Assembly (NCBI GenBank): GCA_030280995.1
Contig: JASXTE010000014.1
Coordinates: 25,679,650-25,743,649, forward strand
Source: Hemileia vastatrix
Taxonomy: Eukaryota > Basidiomycota > Pucciniomycetes > Pucciniales > Zaghouaniaceae
DNA: 64,000 bases
Reading direction: 5' to 3'
A model generated the notes under the pieces. That model was not told the origin of the DNA and made no database searches. It saw only the letters and a list, made by a program, of their open reading frames with translations. This document shows, one piece after another, positions 54,637 to 64,000 of this stretch; positions within the stretch are counted from its first letter, which is position 1; the number at the start of each line of letters is the position of its first letter. A program made the translations under genes and the position numbers.

Positions 54637-57345
54637 GCGGTTATGATGAAAGGGAACTTCACACTATAACACAGCCACTCACAATGTTTGAGACTCCACT
54701 GTGAAGATTTCAGCTCACTAGGCTGCCTCAAGGAGAAACTAATTCAGTAGCAGTATATTAAGCTCAAATGGCTTGGATTTTACAGGATGAGGTTCCAACT
54801 CATGCTAGTAATTTTAATGATGAAGGTGGAATTAAAGGACCCTCCACTGATTATGGAAATGAAGTGCTGAAGGAAAATCCAGGAATAAGGAGATTTGTTT
54901 GGGAATATGCAATTACTCTAGAGAGGGTATTTTTTAGAATTGAAGAGGCTGGTTTGACCATTTCTGGGTCAAAGTTCTGTTGTTGTGTTCCTGCTCTGGA
55001 AATCCTGGGTCATTTTTAATGTAAGGAGGGAAGGATTATGGCAAAGAACAAAGTTAATAAAATTCAGTCACGCCCAAGGCCCAAAAATACTACTGAAGTA
55101 AGAGGATTTTTGGGTGTTTGTGTGTAGGTCAGGATTATTATTAATGATTTTTATTTGTTGGCTTCACCCTTGAGAAGTTTTAACAGGAAAGATGCAGAGT
55201 GGGTATGGATTGAAGAGTGAAAAGAGGCTTTTCAGAAATTGAAGAAGGTGTTAGGTGAAGATATTATTCTTCAATAGTTGGATTATGGAAGGGAAGCTGA
55301 AAAAATTTATCTGGCGGTTAACTCAAATTATATTGCTGCTGGTGCTGTTTTGTCTAAGGAAGATAAATCTGGGAAGTTCAGGCAAGTAAGGTATGAGTCT
55401 GTAGTTTCAATGAGGTGAAATCTAGGTATTCTGGGCCAAAGTTGGAATTGTGTGGTGTAGCAAAAATTTTGAAGCTACAAAATGTTTTGTGTGGGAAACA
55501 TTTTGAGATGCAGGTGGATGCTAAATCTATTGTTCAAATGATCAACACACCTAGTCTTCCAAATTCTCCAATGACTAGGTGGGTGGCATTTATTCAACAT
55601 TTTTTTTGACCTGGTGCACAAGCCAGGTAAGACTATTACAATTCCAGATAGATTATCAACAAGGCCACCCACAGATGATGATTCTGATTTTGAAGAATTT
55701 GATGAAGATGTTCCAGTGGTTAGGGCCAGTGCAAAGGGTGATGAAGATTTTTCTCTCCTCCCACAAGAGGTTAAACTGGATGATTGTTCCTGCCTCCACC
55801 AAGAGGTTAAACTGGATAGTTATGAACTTGGTTCTCGTGATCAGGATGTTTTTATTGATGAAGATGGGGCTGTTGTTTGGGATGGCTCAAAATTGGAGAG
55901 TGGTGTTTTTGTCATTGAACTGGATTCTTTTAAGATTCAGTGTAAGAAAAAGAAGGTTCCAAAGTTTAGGGATGGGTGTCCTGGATGGGCCAGTTGTGTT
56001 GCTCATGTGTACACTGTAGATTTTGATGACAGGGTTGTACCCTTGGATATTGTTTTGTTGGATATCAAATATGAGACCTGGGGTCAGATTGGGTTTTATT
56101 TTATTATGGTTGAATATCTGTTAACCTTAGAGAGTCCGGATACTTGTGATGATGATACCTGGGTGGCAATCAAGAAGAAGAGTCCTGGATTTTATGTGTC
56201 AGTAAGGAGGTTGATGAGGAGTAGACATCACAATCTTCAAGTGATTGTGACTCAGTAGAAGGGTCAAGAAGTGGTTTTGAAGTCTTTGCATGAAGACCCT
56301 GGTCATAGAGGCTTTGGGGAGACATATAGAAGAGTCGCAGACAGATTTTGGTGGCCAGGTATGAAGTTGGATGTGCAGGGTTGGGTTCAATCTTGTGAAG
56401 AATGTCAAAGAAGAAGTCACTTGAAACCTAAAGAGGTTGGCTGTGCTACTGGTGAAACAACTGTTTTTGAAAGAGTCGGTTTGGATGCCGTCCATATCAA
56501 AGAGGGCAGGTATAAATACTTGATTGTTGCTAGGGATGATTTGTCTGGCTGGGTTGAGGAGGTGCCTCTAATAAATTTGACTTCCAAAAATGTGGTAGAA
56601 TTTTTGAAGAAAGAATGGGAGTTTAGGTATGTAATAATGAAGTTGGTGACTGTTGATGGTGAGCCAGAGTTTGGAGCTGAATTCAAAGAAGCTGTGGCAA
56701 GTATTGGTTCTAAAGTCAAAGTGGCTACACCTTAATATCCTGAATCTGAAGGCATGGTTGAAAGAGGCCATCAAGTAATCAAAAATGCCTTGGTGAAAAT
56801 GTGTGGAGATAGTTCTGAAAAATGGAGGCATTATTTACCCTTGGTGTTATTTGCTGATAGGGTCACTGTGAAAAGGACAACAGGCTATTCTACTTATGAA
56901 TTAAGTTTTGGGAAAAAAGCTGTTCTACCGGTGGATTTGGAAGCTGTCTTTTATCTTGGAATTGATTTGGATGATATTTTCTCAACAGAAGATTTGCTCT
57001 GTGCTAGGATAAAACAGTTGGAATTTAGAGAAGTATGTCGAGTGAAGGCATACTCTAGAATGATGAAGATAAGAAATCAATCAGTCAGATACTGGGACAA
57101 GAAGTTGGCTCATAGACTCAGGAATCCCTTTAAACCAGGTTGTTTGGTATTGGTGTATAATAGAAGTTTGGGGAGTCAGTGGTGAAAGATGTTTTCTGAC
57201 TGATGGAATGGACCTTACAGAGTCAGATCTCAGGTGTCTGGAGGCTCTTATGTTTTGGAAGAGTTATATGGCACAGTCTTAAGGAAGAGAGTGGCTGCAG
57301 ATCAGGTGAAAATATTTTATCCTAGAGGCATGAAGAGCAAATAAG
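54637..57345 (+). pseudogene. pol: C2 pol, main part (RT palm to integrase end)
   Basis: RT palm with degenerate FNDEGG, RNase H with NSNYIAAGAVLS (the catalytic Asp replaced), a linker with two hairpin motifs (55757, 55795) encoding LPQEVKLDD and LHQEVKLDS. The integrase has an HHCC finger (HEDPGHRG ... CEECQ near 56290-56400) and DDE: LDAVHIKEG (56480), VDGEPEFG (56655), SEGMVERGH (56745). Stops near 55018, 55126, 55219, 55277, 56258, 56735 and 57185 among others. Confidence 0.88.
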
Positions 57346-58507
57346 ATGAACTTGGAAATGAGGGTAAAATATGGACTATTCTTTAATTTTGGGTTTTTGT
57401 GATGCTGTGCATCTGTTTTGTTGGAAACTTTCTGTTAGATGGTACCCATGGGTGGGGGTTCTAGATTTTATTTTTGGCAAGTGTGGGGGTGACTGATGAG
57501 CCTGCTGCTCTATCAAACGTTACCCCAGATTGTCTTTTTCCAACCCCTTCTCTTAATTTGGTTGAACCCTAGTATTGGTTTTTCTTCACAGGTTTTAGTC
57601 CTCTATGACTTTAAACTGAAAATTATTTTGGTCTGTAAGTCCCGTACTCTTCACACTTATTTGTTTTGGTTAATGTGTTGTATTTTGTGTTTTTTTTGAA
57701 GGTAAACAAGGGGGCTTCTAGATATTATTTTGGCAAGTGTGGGGGTAACTGATGAGCTTGCTGCTCTGTAGAACAGGTACCCCATAATGTGTGTTTCAAG
57801 TATTTTTGTTTGTCCTAGTGGAATCCTAGTTCTAGTTTTTGTTATTCAGGTTTCTAGTCCACTATGACTTTAAACTGGCTTACTGGCTTGGGACAGACTT
57901 CTTTGTCTATTTGGTTTGGTGGTGGATCACTGGTGGTCTCCTATCATTTTTACTTATTAAAGTGAGCCCACTCAGTGATCATTTCTTCGGACTGAACTTT
58001 CTATGGAGCCGTAATTTTTTCTTTTCTTTAATTTTTGTGTCTATGGTTGTGTTAGATAGTACCTTTAGATTATTTTCTTTTCTCTCTTTTTTTCTTTTAA
58101 TTTTTTATGGGACTTATTAGTATATAAAGAGAGAAAAATAACAAATTATATTATAAGGTGTTACCAGATCAGGGTCACCTGGATGTGGGAAAGGGTTGGT
58201 TGGGAAATGCTTTTTTCTTTCTTTCTCTTATTATTCTCTCAATTTCTAATTATTTCATCTTTATTTTTTATTTCAATTCATTTAAAATTTATTTAACAGT
58301 GTATCGACATCAAGGTGCACTTGGATGTTGGTAAGGTATCAGCAGATCAGCTAATCAATTGGTTGGGGGATACCATTTGTAACTATTATTTATATTTTAT
58401 TATTATTATTATTCATTTGATTTTAATTTTTCAGCTCTTATATTTTTGGTTAATTTTGTTATTTATTTTCAAGTTTTTTTTATTATTTTATTAGTTTAAA
58501 ATATAAA
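57346..58507 (+). other. C2 3' region, hairpin module
   Basis: No gene. Two large hairpins (57486-57526 and 57742-57783), each followed about 70-80 bp later by a small hairpin motif (near 57597 and 57858: AGTC, loop, GACT, TTTAAACTG). Then a TCACTGGTGG/CCCACTCAGTGA stem (57930-57982) and an ACATCAAG/CTTGGATGT stem (about 58306-58327). Confidence 0.6.
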
Positions 58508-59337
58508 AAATTAAAAATAAAATAAAATAAATTAAATTAAATTAAATTAAATTAAATTAAATTAAAACAAATTAAAATAAAATAAAATAAAATAAAGTAA
58601 ATTAAATTAAATTAAATTAAATTAAATTCAAATTAAATTTAATTAAATTGGATTGAATTTCATAAAATTAAATTAAATTAAATTAAATTAAATTAAATTA
58701 AATTAAATTAAATTAAATAAAATAAAATAAAATAAAATAAAATAAAATAAAATAAAATAAAATAAAATAAAATAAAATAAAATAAAATAAAATAAAATAA
58801 AATAAAATAAAATAAAATAAAATAAAATAAAATAAAATAAAACAAAATAAAATAAAATAAAATAAAATAAAAAAAAAAAAAAAATAAAATAAAATAAAAT
58901 AAAATAAAATAAAATAAAATAAAATAAAATAAAATAAAATAAAATAAAATAAAATAAAATAAAATAAAGTAAAATAAAATAAAATAAAATAAAATAAAAT
59001 AAAATAAAATAAAATAAAATAAAATAAAATAAAATAAAATAAAATAAAATAAAATAAAATAAAATAAAATAAAATAAAATAAAATAAAATAAAATAAAAT
59101 AAAATAAAATAAAATAAAATAAAATAAAATAAAATAAAATAAAATAAAATAAAATAAAATAAAATAAAATAAAATAAAATAAAATAAAATAAAATAAAAT
59201 AAAATAAAATAAAATAAAATAAAATAAAATAAAATAAAATTAAATTAAATTAAATTAAATAAAATAAAATAAAATAAAATAAAATAAAATAAAAAAATAA
59301 ATAAACAAAATAAAAATAAAAATAAAAATAAAACAAA
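58508..59337 (+). repeat. Large (TAAAA)n microsatellite
   Basis: About 830 bp of AAAAT pentamers with ATTAA variants at both ends. It sits between C2 pol and the 3' end of antisense ORF2, as in A1. Length may be assembly-dependent. Confidence 0.95.
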
Positions 59338-59604
59338 TTTTTTTATATATATTTCTGTTAATTATTATTTTTCTGTATATTTAGTTACTTATTAAGTTCT
59401 TTCTTGTTTATTTTAATGTCTGGAAGAAAAAGCCTCCAGCGGTTGGCCCGGATTATGGTGGCGTTTATTCTTTTTGTTAGGATTAGAAGAAGAACTGTGT
59501 TTTTTGTGGTGTAGCGGGCTGGAAAAAGTATATGGATTGTAATGGTCAGGTACCAGAGTGGAAGGTAATCTTTTGGAAGAAGTGGAAGAAGTGGGGATCA
59601 AGTT

Positions 59605-60989
59605 TTAGAAGGTGTGCTTTATGATTCTAGACATATTCCAGTGGTCATCAAGTGGCTTTTTCCTCAGATTCTTTTCAATGTCATTCAATGGACTGTGGAG
59701 GGCAAATGCCTTAAGTATGTTTGAACACATCATTCTTAGGTGTTGTTTCATGTTGGCGTAATGCAGTGTTAAGGTAGTTTGTAGAGGTTGGCCAATCACA
59801 ATTGTAGTTTCAGGAGGCAGGGTTCCAACTACACAGAAGAATTAGATCAGTAATTGTTCTCTGTTAAAGAAATTGGATTTATTAATTTGGTACTTACAGA
59901 TTGGAAGCTCATCAAATTTGTAAGCGGCTGGGATTTGGGCTGTTGAAGAAAGCTGAATGGATGTTGAAGGATGATCAACCAGATAGAGGTATGGATTACC
60001 TTTTTAATTTGCCAAATGGTGTTGAGAAGATGATAAAAAGAAGTGAGTTCCTGTGGTCTGGTTTGAGAAGCAGGGCTGCTGTTGTTGTTGTTGATATTAT
60101 TATTGCTTGACCCAGTTGGTTTGGACACTGGTGGTGGAGAGCCAGGGTTCTTGAAAGAAGGATCAGGAGAAGGTGACCTGGAAGCTGATTTTGATTTTCT
60201 GGATGAAGATCTAGAATAAAGGGAACCATTAGAGGAATAATTGGTGGCCAGAGGAGAGGTGTAGTTAGTTCTTCTTAATGTAACCGGAGATTTTTGTTTG
60301 AAAGCAGTGTTGCATGCTTTGGTGATTTCAGAAGGTCCTCTGGCAGGGTTTCTAGAGTTTTTGGAATTTTTGGGGTTGTCTGGGGAAGAATTTTGGTGTG
60401 TAATAATTGCTCTGGGAGCACTTGGAGGTGGTTTCATAGAGTTGTATGTGTTTAGTGCTGTATTTTGGCTGTTATCTGGCTGAATTTGGGAGTTTTGACC
60501 CTGATTTTTGCTTTAGGGCGAGGCGGGCGGGCCGGTTGACATTGTGAGGGCCCCCTGGACGCAGTCTAGCAGCCTGGGAGCTGATTTTGAAGCTGATTTG
60601 GCCAAATTTGCTGAGATAAAAGCAGATTCTTGAGAAGATAAAGCAGGTCTTTTAGGGAGTGATTTGGGAATAGAATGGTGTGATCTTCTGGAAGGAGAAG
60701 AAGATAAAGAAAAAGAAGCAGGTCTAAGTTCTGGTGACCTGGTAGGAGATCTGGAAATATATTTGTGTGAAGGTGAAGGCAGAGGTACTGGATAGTTGGG
60801 GTCTCTGTCACATCTTTTCTTTTTAGAGTTTCAAGAGTCACAGGCTCTGTTATAGAATTTGGCTTGAGGAGTAGGTAGAGTGAAGGTATAAGGCCTGCAC
60901 ATGTGGATGCACTGTTTAAAAGCAAAGTCCTTTGGAGCAGTGAAACAGGGAAGGTCTTATTGGTCAAAGTATGGAGATTCAGCTATCAT
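59605..60989 (-). pseudogene. C2 antisense ORF2: decayed Zn2Cys6-like gene
   Basis: Starts near 60989. Segment FKQCIHMCRPYTFTL ... KFYNRACDS, a TGA in place of a Cys, then NSKKKRC matches A1 ORF2 (CIFTFNWQKHTYNRACLSCYEKKRKC). A Ser/Pro/Lys-rich middle follows (SSRKSKSASRSPSPDPSF) and a helical piece at 59799-59605 that may be the last exon. Several stops; the exon structure was not resolved. Confidence 0.55.
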
Positions 60990-61137
60990 CTGTGAAGGAA
61001 AAATAATGAAGAGAAAACAGATGAATGAAACTTTTGTCAGTGATATGTAGATAATGAAGAAAGAGTGGAAGTTCAGAAGGTTAGCTGTGGAGCACTGTGA
61101 ATGGCGGTGGCTCCGCACTTATATGCAAAATGGGATT

Positions 61138-61563
61138 AGTCTGTCAAGACTTTAAACTGAACACTGGCAGTCCATCAAGACTTTAAACTGAGAAATGGTA
61201 CAGTCTCCCAAGACTATAAAATGAGGATGGTTGTTGGTTGAGTCCTTCAGGACTATAAACTGATAATGTGGAATTGGTGTGATCCTGGCAGAGGGAATCA
61301 AAGGGGGAGTCTCTGAATTTTGTTAAGGCAAATGTGGGGGTAACTGATGATCTGGATGCTCTGTAGAACAGTTACACCAGAATGTTAGTTTGTGTGTTTG
61401 GTCTTTAATGTTTTGATCTCTGGTTCTGTCTTTTTGATTCAGGTTTTGAGTCCCCCAAGACTATAAACTGAGGGTTTTTGAGTCCCCAAAGAATATAAAA
61501 TGAGGGCTGTTAGTCCCCCAAGACTTAAAACTGAGGATTAGTTACCCAAGACTTTAAAATGAG
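61138..61563 (+). repeat. C2 array of about eight hairpin-TAAACTG motifs
   Basis: Copies near 61138, 61169, 61202, 61241, 61449, 61481, 61512 and 61541, mostly AGTC/GACT stems followed by TAAACTGA or TAAAATGA. A third large hairpin (61337-61378) splits the array. As in A1 the array lies between antisense ORF2 and ORF1. Confidence 0.8.
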
Positions 61564-61614
61564 GATTTTTTATTTTTTTTTATTTCTAAATCAAGATTTT
61601 CAGGCAGGAAGTAA

Positions 61615-62239
61615 TTACAGAAAAAAATCAAGAGATTCAACAAAATGTTCAGCATTGGCTTTGAACTGGTTGATGAGATTTTTCCTTTTCTCAAGATCCT
61701 GTGGGTTCCTAGCAGGAGTGGATTAGAAGTAATCTAGAATGAGATGCTTCTGTTGAGAAGAATGTTGTTGGAAGCTGTTTTTGATGGTTGGCAATGGATT
61801 AGGTGGGGGTTTTTCAAGGGTTCCCACATTGTCATCATCACTATCTGGATTGGAATGAACTGGAAATTGGTCATATTTAATTTCAGTATGAAAAAGTATT
61901 GAGCTTACCATTAGAAGGACTAGAGATTGAAGAGCTAGTGTTTTTAGTGGAGTTGGCACCCTTTTTTGAAGGGTCTAACTTGTTGACCAGTCAGGGGATC
62001 AAGATGAAAGGTCTGGATCTTTTGGTACTGGTGGAAGGTGGATCAGGTTGTGGAGGAGAAGAAGATGATGAAGAGGACAATGGACCAGGTCTGAAACAAT
62101 TCTTCTTTGAAGAGTGACAGGGATCCCAGGAGGTTCTGTAGGGATGAGCTGGAGGTGTTATGGTACTGATGAAATTTTTGTCAATGCAGTTTTGGCAAGG
62201 ACCCATGTCAGTAGAAGATTTGAAGAGGAAGCTGAACAT
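61615..62239 (-). pseudogene. C2 antisense ORF1: decayed spliced Zn2Cys6-like gene
   Basis: Exon 1 is 62239-61909 and exon 2 is 61859-61615; the 49-bp intron has GTAAGC...CAG ends and preserves frame (576 nt). The cluster keeps CQNC and CHSSKKNC; the third Cys is Ser and the fourth is Trp. The Ser/Pro-rich middle holds a TGA near 61990. The C-terminus LILDYF, stop, STPARNPQDLEKRKNLINQF matches the A1/A2 AYFQETPA ... LMKRRILMQSF domain. It starts about 20 bp from the C2 3' LTR region, the same place as in A1 and A2. Confidence 0.6.
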
Positions 62240-62248
62240 GGTGGTTGT

Positions 62249-62282
62249 GATGAGGGAGAATGTGGTCTTCCAACATTGGCGG
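62249..62282 (+). repeat. C2 polypurine tract and first 22 bp of its 3' LTR
   Basis: GATGAGGGAGAA (62249-62260) precedes TGTGGTCTTCCAACATTGG, the same start as the C1 LTR. It is cut after GCGG (62279-62282) by element B. Confidence 0.75.
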
Positions 62283-63668
62283 TGTAGAGTAGACTCCTAC
62301 AGTCAACTTGCTGCAGGCAGAATCCAAGGGAGTTGGAAAAACAAAAAGAAATCCCTGTCCCTCTAAGTAAACATAAGATTCAATTAACTAAGCTTGAAGA
62401 TCTGCTTGAAGAGTTGGATAAGTTGAAAATCTGAGAGAAAGACTTTTAGAGTGTTGGAAACCTATAATATAGAAAAAAATAAGTGCAATAAATGATTACA
62501 CCCCCAAATCAAATACCTTATACCAGATTACACTGATACAAGTCACAGAAAATACTTAGAACAAGCCGCAGCACTTGCCCCAGAGAATAAAAAGTAAAGT
62601 AAAGTACCCCAGAAACTACTCTTGGGATGATCTGTTCAAAGGTGCCTTATTAAAGGTCTGCCCCAGATTTACCCAGTTTCCCACCAAAATTAAAGAGTGT
62701 TCTTTATTATATTTTTTTATAAATTTTATAAGTAAAGAAATAAATTTGATTCACCCCGGATGAGAGCTATCCAATGGTAGCCTATATGTTGATATTTTTT
62801 ATTACAATTGTTGTTATAAGTTAAATATTTTTAATTATCAAAAAAGACCCTTGTTATCAAAACTAAAAGACAAAAAACATGTAGAAGACTAAGATTCTCA
62901 TCCTCCAAACCTTTCCAACAATACCCTAAATGCATAGGATCTACAATAAACTATTGATCTAACAAGCATGATAAATTCTAACCAAAATTTGCCACAATAG
63001 CCAAACTTTTCTGCAGTGACCAAACTTTGCACTGGTGATCAGACTTTTCTACAGTGACCAAACTTTACCACAGTGCCCAGACTTTTCTGCAGTGATTAAA
63101 CTTTGCACTGGTGATCTGACTTTCCTACAGTGACCAAACTTTACCACAGTGCCCAGACTTTTCTGCAGTGACCAAACTTTGCACTGGTGATCAGAATTTC
63201 CCATTGTAAGCAAATTTTACCACAATGAGCTAATTTGGCCAAATTTAGTTAATCTTTTCACCATAACCAAACTTTTCCACAATGACAGAATTTTTTGAGT
63301 ACACAATGCTTTTGCACCGGAAAATCACCGGAGCTAACCAGAGTGCACCGGAAAAAAAATGGCTACTCCATGAGCACACTGAATCCACCAAAAATACCAA
63401 GAGAGCCCTAGAAAATCCAGTAAAACCAATACCCAATCCATGAAACCATCAAATAACAATAGAAATACCAACATATATCCATTCCAAAACACCATAAATC
63501 CTCCAAAAAATCCCCATAAATCCTCCAAAAATCACCATAAATCCACCCAAAAAAAAATCCAGTTAACTCTCTTCAACCTAATAAACACCTGCTAACACCA
63601 TGATTTTCTTCCAACCAAGATCCAATCAAATTTTCACCTAAGTAGCCTACCCAGATTTGGAATGCCAC
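62283..63668 (-). repeat. B 3' LTR
   Basis: 1386 bp, TGTAGAGTAG left end and GGAATGCCACA right end. It carries a CAGTGACCAAACTTT minisatellite (about 62975-63270) with an ~80-bp higher-order unit, and three CACCGG sites near 63317-63350. Confidence 0.88.
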
Positions 63669-64000
63669 ATCCTCCCTCCAATATGGAATGTCCCCATTTT
63701 ATTCTGAATCACATAAAAAACTTTTCCACCATCATTTCAATAAAAATTTTGCTTCTAAAGTTGACTCCACTTGATTTTTGATGCTTCAATCTGGTGAGTA
63801 TGAAAGAGTAGGCTTTAAACCCTACTGAGCTAAAAATGAAATGATATAGACACCGCCATGAGGTCCTCCAAACTCCTCTACCATTCACCTCCAACAAAAA
63901 AAAAAATTAAGAGAGTGGGCTTTCATCTCCACTGAGCCAGAACTGCAATGATCTGGACATCGCCATGAGGTCCTCCAATTTCCAAAAAAGACCTCCACTT
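63669..64000. other. B 3' region
   Basis: Polypurine tract, then AT-rich sequence with two units of CACTGAGCC ... GCCATGAGGTCCTCCAA (about 63820-63880 and 63925-63980). No antisense gene seen in this short stretch. Confidence 0.6.

Larger units (their letters stand above)
20056..62282 (+). mobile_element. Element C2: nested host Ty3/gypsy element (plus strand)
   Basis: Pieces that join in order: 5' LTR remnant 20056-21034, gag 21124-22513, 31362-31525 and 38604-39428, pol 39422-40793, 53306-53379 and 54637-57345, 3' region to 62260, and the first 22 bp of a 3' LTR (62261-62282). The gaps are D, E, A2, a solo B LTR and, at the right, B. Target duplications mark D (TATGC), E (AAATC) and A2 (CCGC). 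It carries many stops and is the oldest structure in the window. Confidence 0.88.
62283..64000 (-). mobile_element. Element B: 3' end of a minus-strand Ty3/gypsy element, runs off the right edge
   Basis: 3' LTR followed on its right by a polypurine tract (minus strand TTGGAGGGAGGA, 63669-63680), so the internal region continues past 64000. The LTR matches the solo LTRs at 645-1901 and 53380-54636. Confidence 0.85.

Noticed and set aside
57742..57783. Hammerhead ribozyme: CTGATGAG followed later by GAA in the C2 large hairpin
   Set aside because: The GAAA does not follow a closed stem II, no cleavage-site stem is evident, and A1 and A2 have TTGATGGG instead of the CTGATGA core while keeping the hairpin.

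Overview
The window is AT-rich fungal DNA built entirely of LTR retrotransposons; I found no host gene. Fungal origin is suggested by Zn(II)2Cys6-type motifs, introns of about 49-81 bp and chromodomain (chromovirus) elements. The Ty3/gypsy pol with an FIDDGG reverse-transcriptase motif resembles elements I associate with basidiomycetes. A rust-like basidiomycete is my best guess, with low confidence.

Layout, outermost first. Element C2 (+) runs from 20056 to 62282. It is split by element D (22514-31361), element E (31526-38603), element A2 (40794-53305, minus), a solo LTR of family B (53380-54636) and element B (62283 past the right edge, minus). Element C1 (-) starts at 20055, appears to sit in the 5' LTR of C2, and runs left past the window start. 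It is split by element A1 (1976-14994). Positions 1-~3690 are a nearly identical inverted copy of ~51590-55281.

A and C are related Ty3/gypsy families. They share a Gag-protease ORF, a U_UUU_UUR slippery heptamer just before the gag stop, pol in the -1 frame (RT, RNase H, integrase), a TGGCGCCCAAC primer-binding site and, where both sides can be seen, 4-bp target duplications. Their long 3' region is unusual. It holds conserved hairpins, an A/T microsatellite, arrays of a small hairpin motif followed by TAAACTG, and one or two antisense spliced genes. The antisense genes encode proteins with Zn2Cys6-like cysteine clusters. All A and C copies carry disabling mutations.

D and E are chromoviruses with 5-bp duplications. 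D is intact (1955-aa Gag-Pol with chromodomain, near-identical LTRs). E keeps an open frame from which RT, RNase H and integrase are precisely deleted, leaving Gag-protease-chromodomain. Both carry a conserved +1-frame ORF overlapping the N-terminus of gag.

The strongest leads are the antisense zinc-cluster genes, the covarying hairpin-TAAACTG motif, the overprinted ORF in D and E, and the -1 frameshift site. All alignments and identities were judged by eye.
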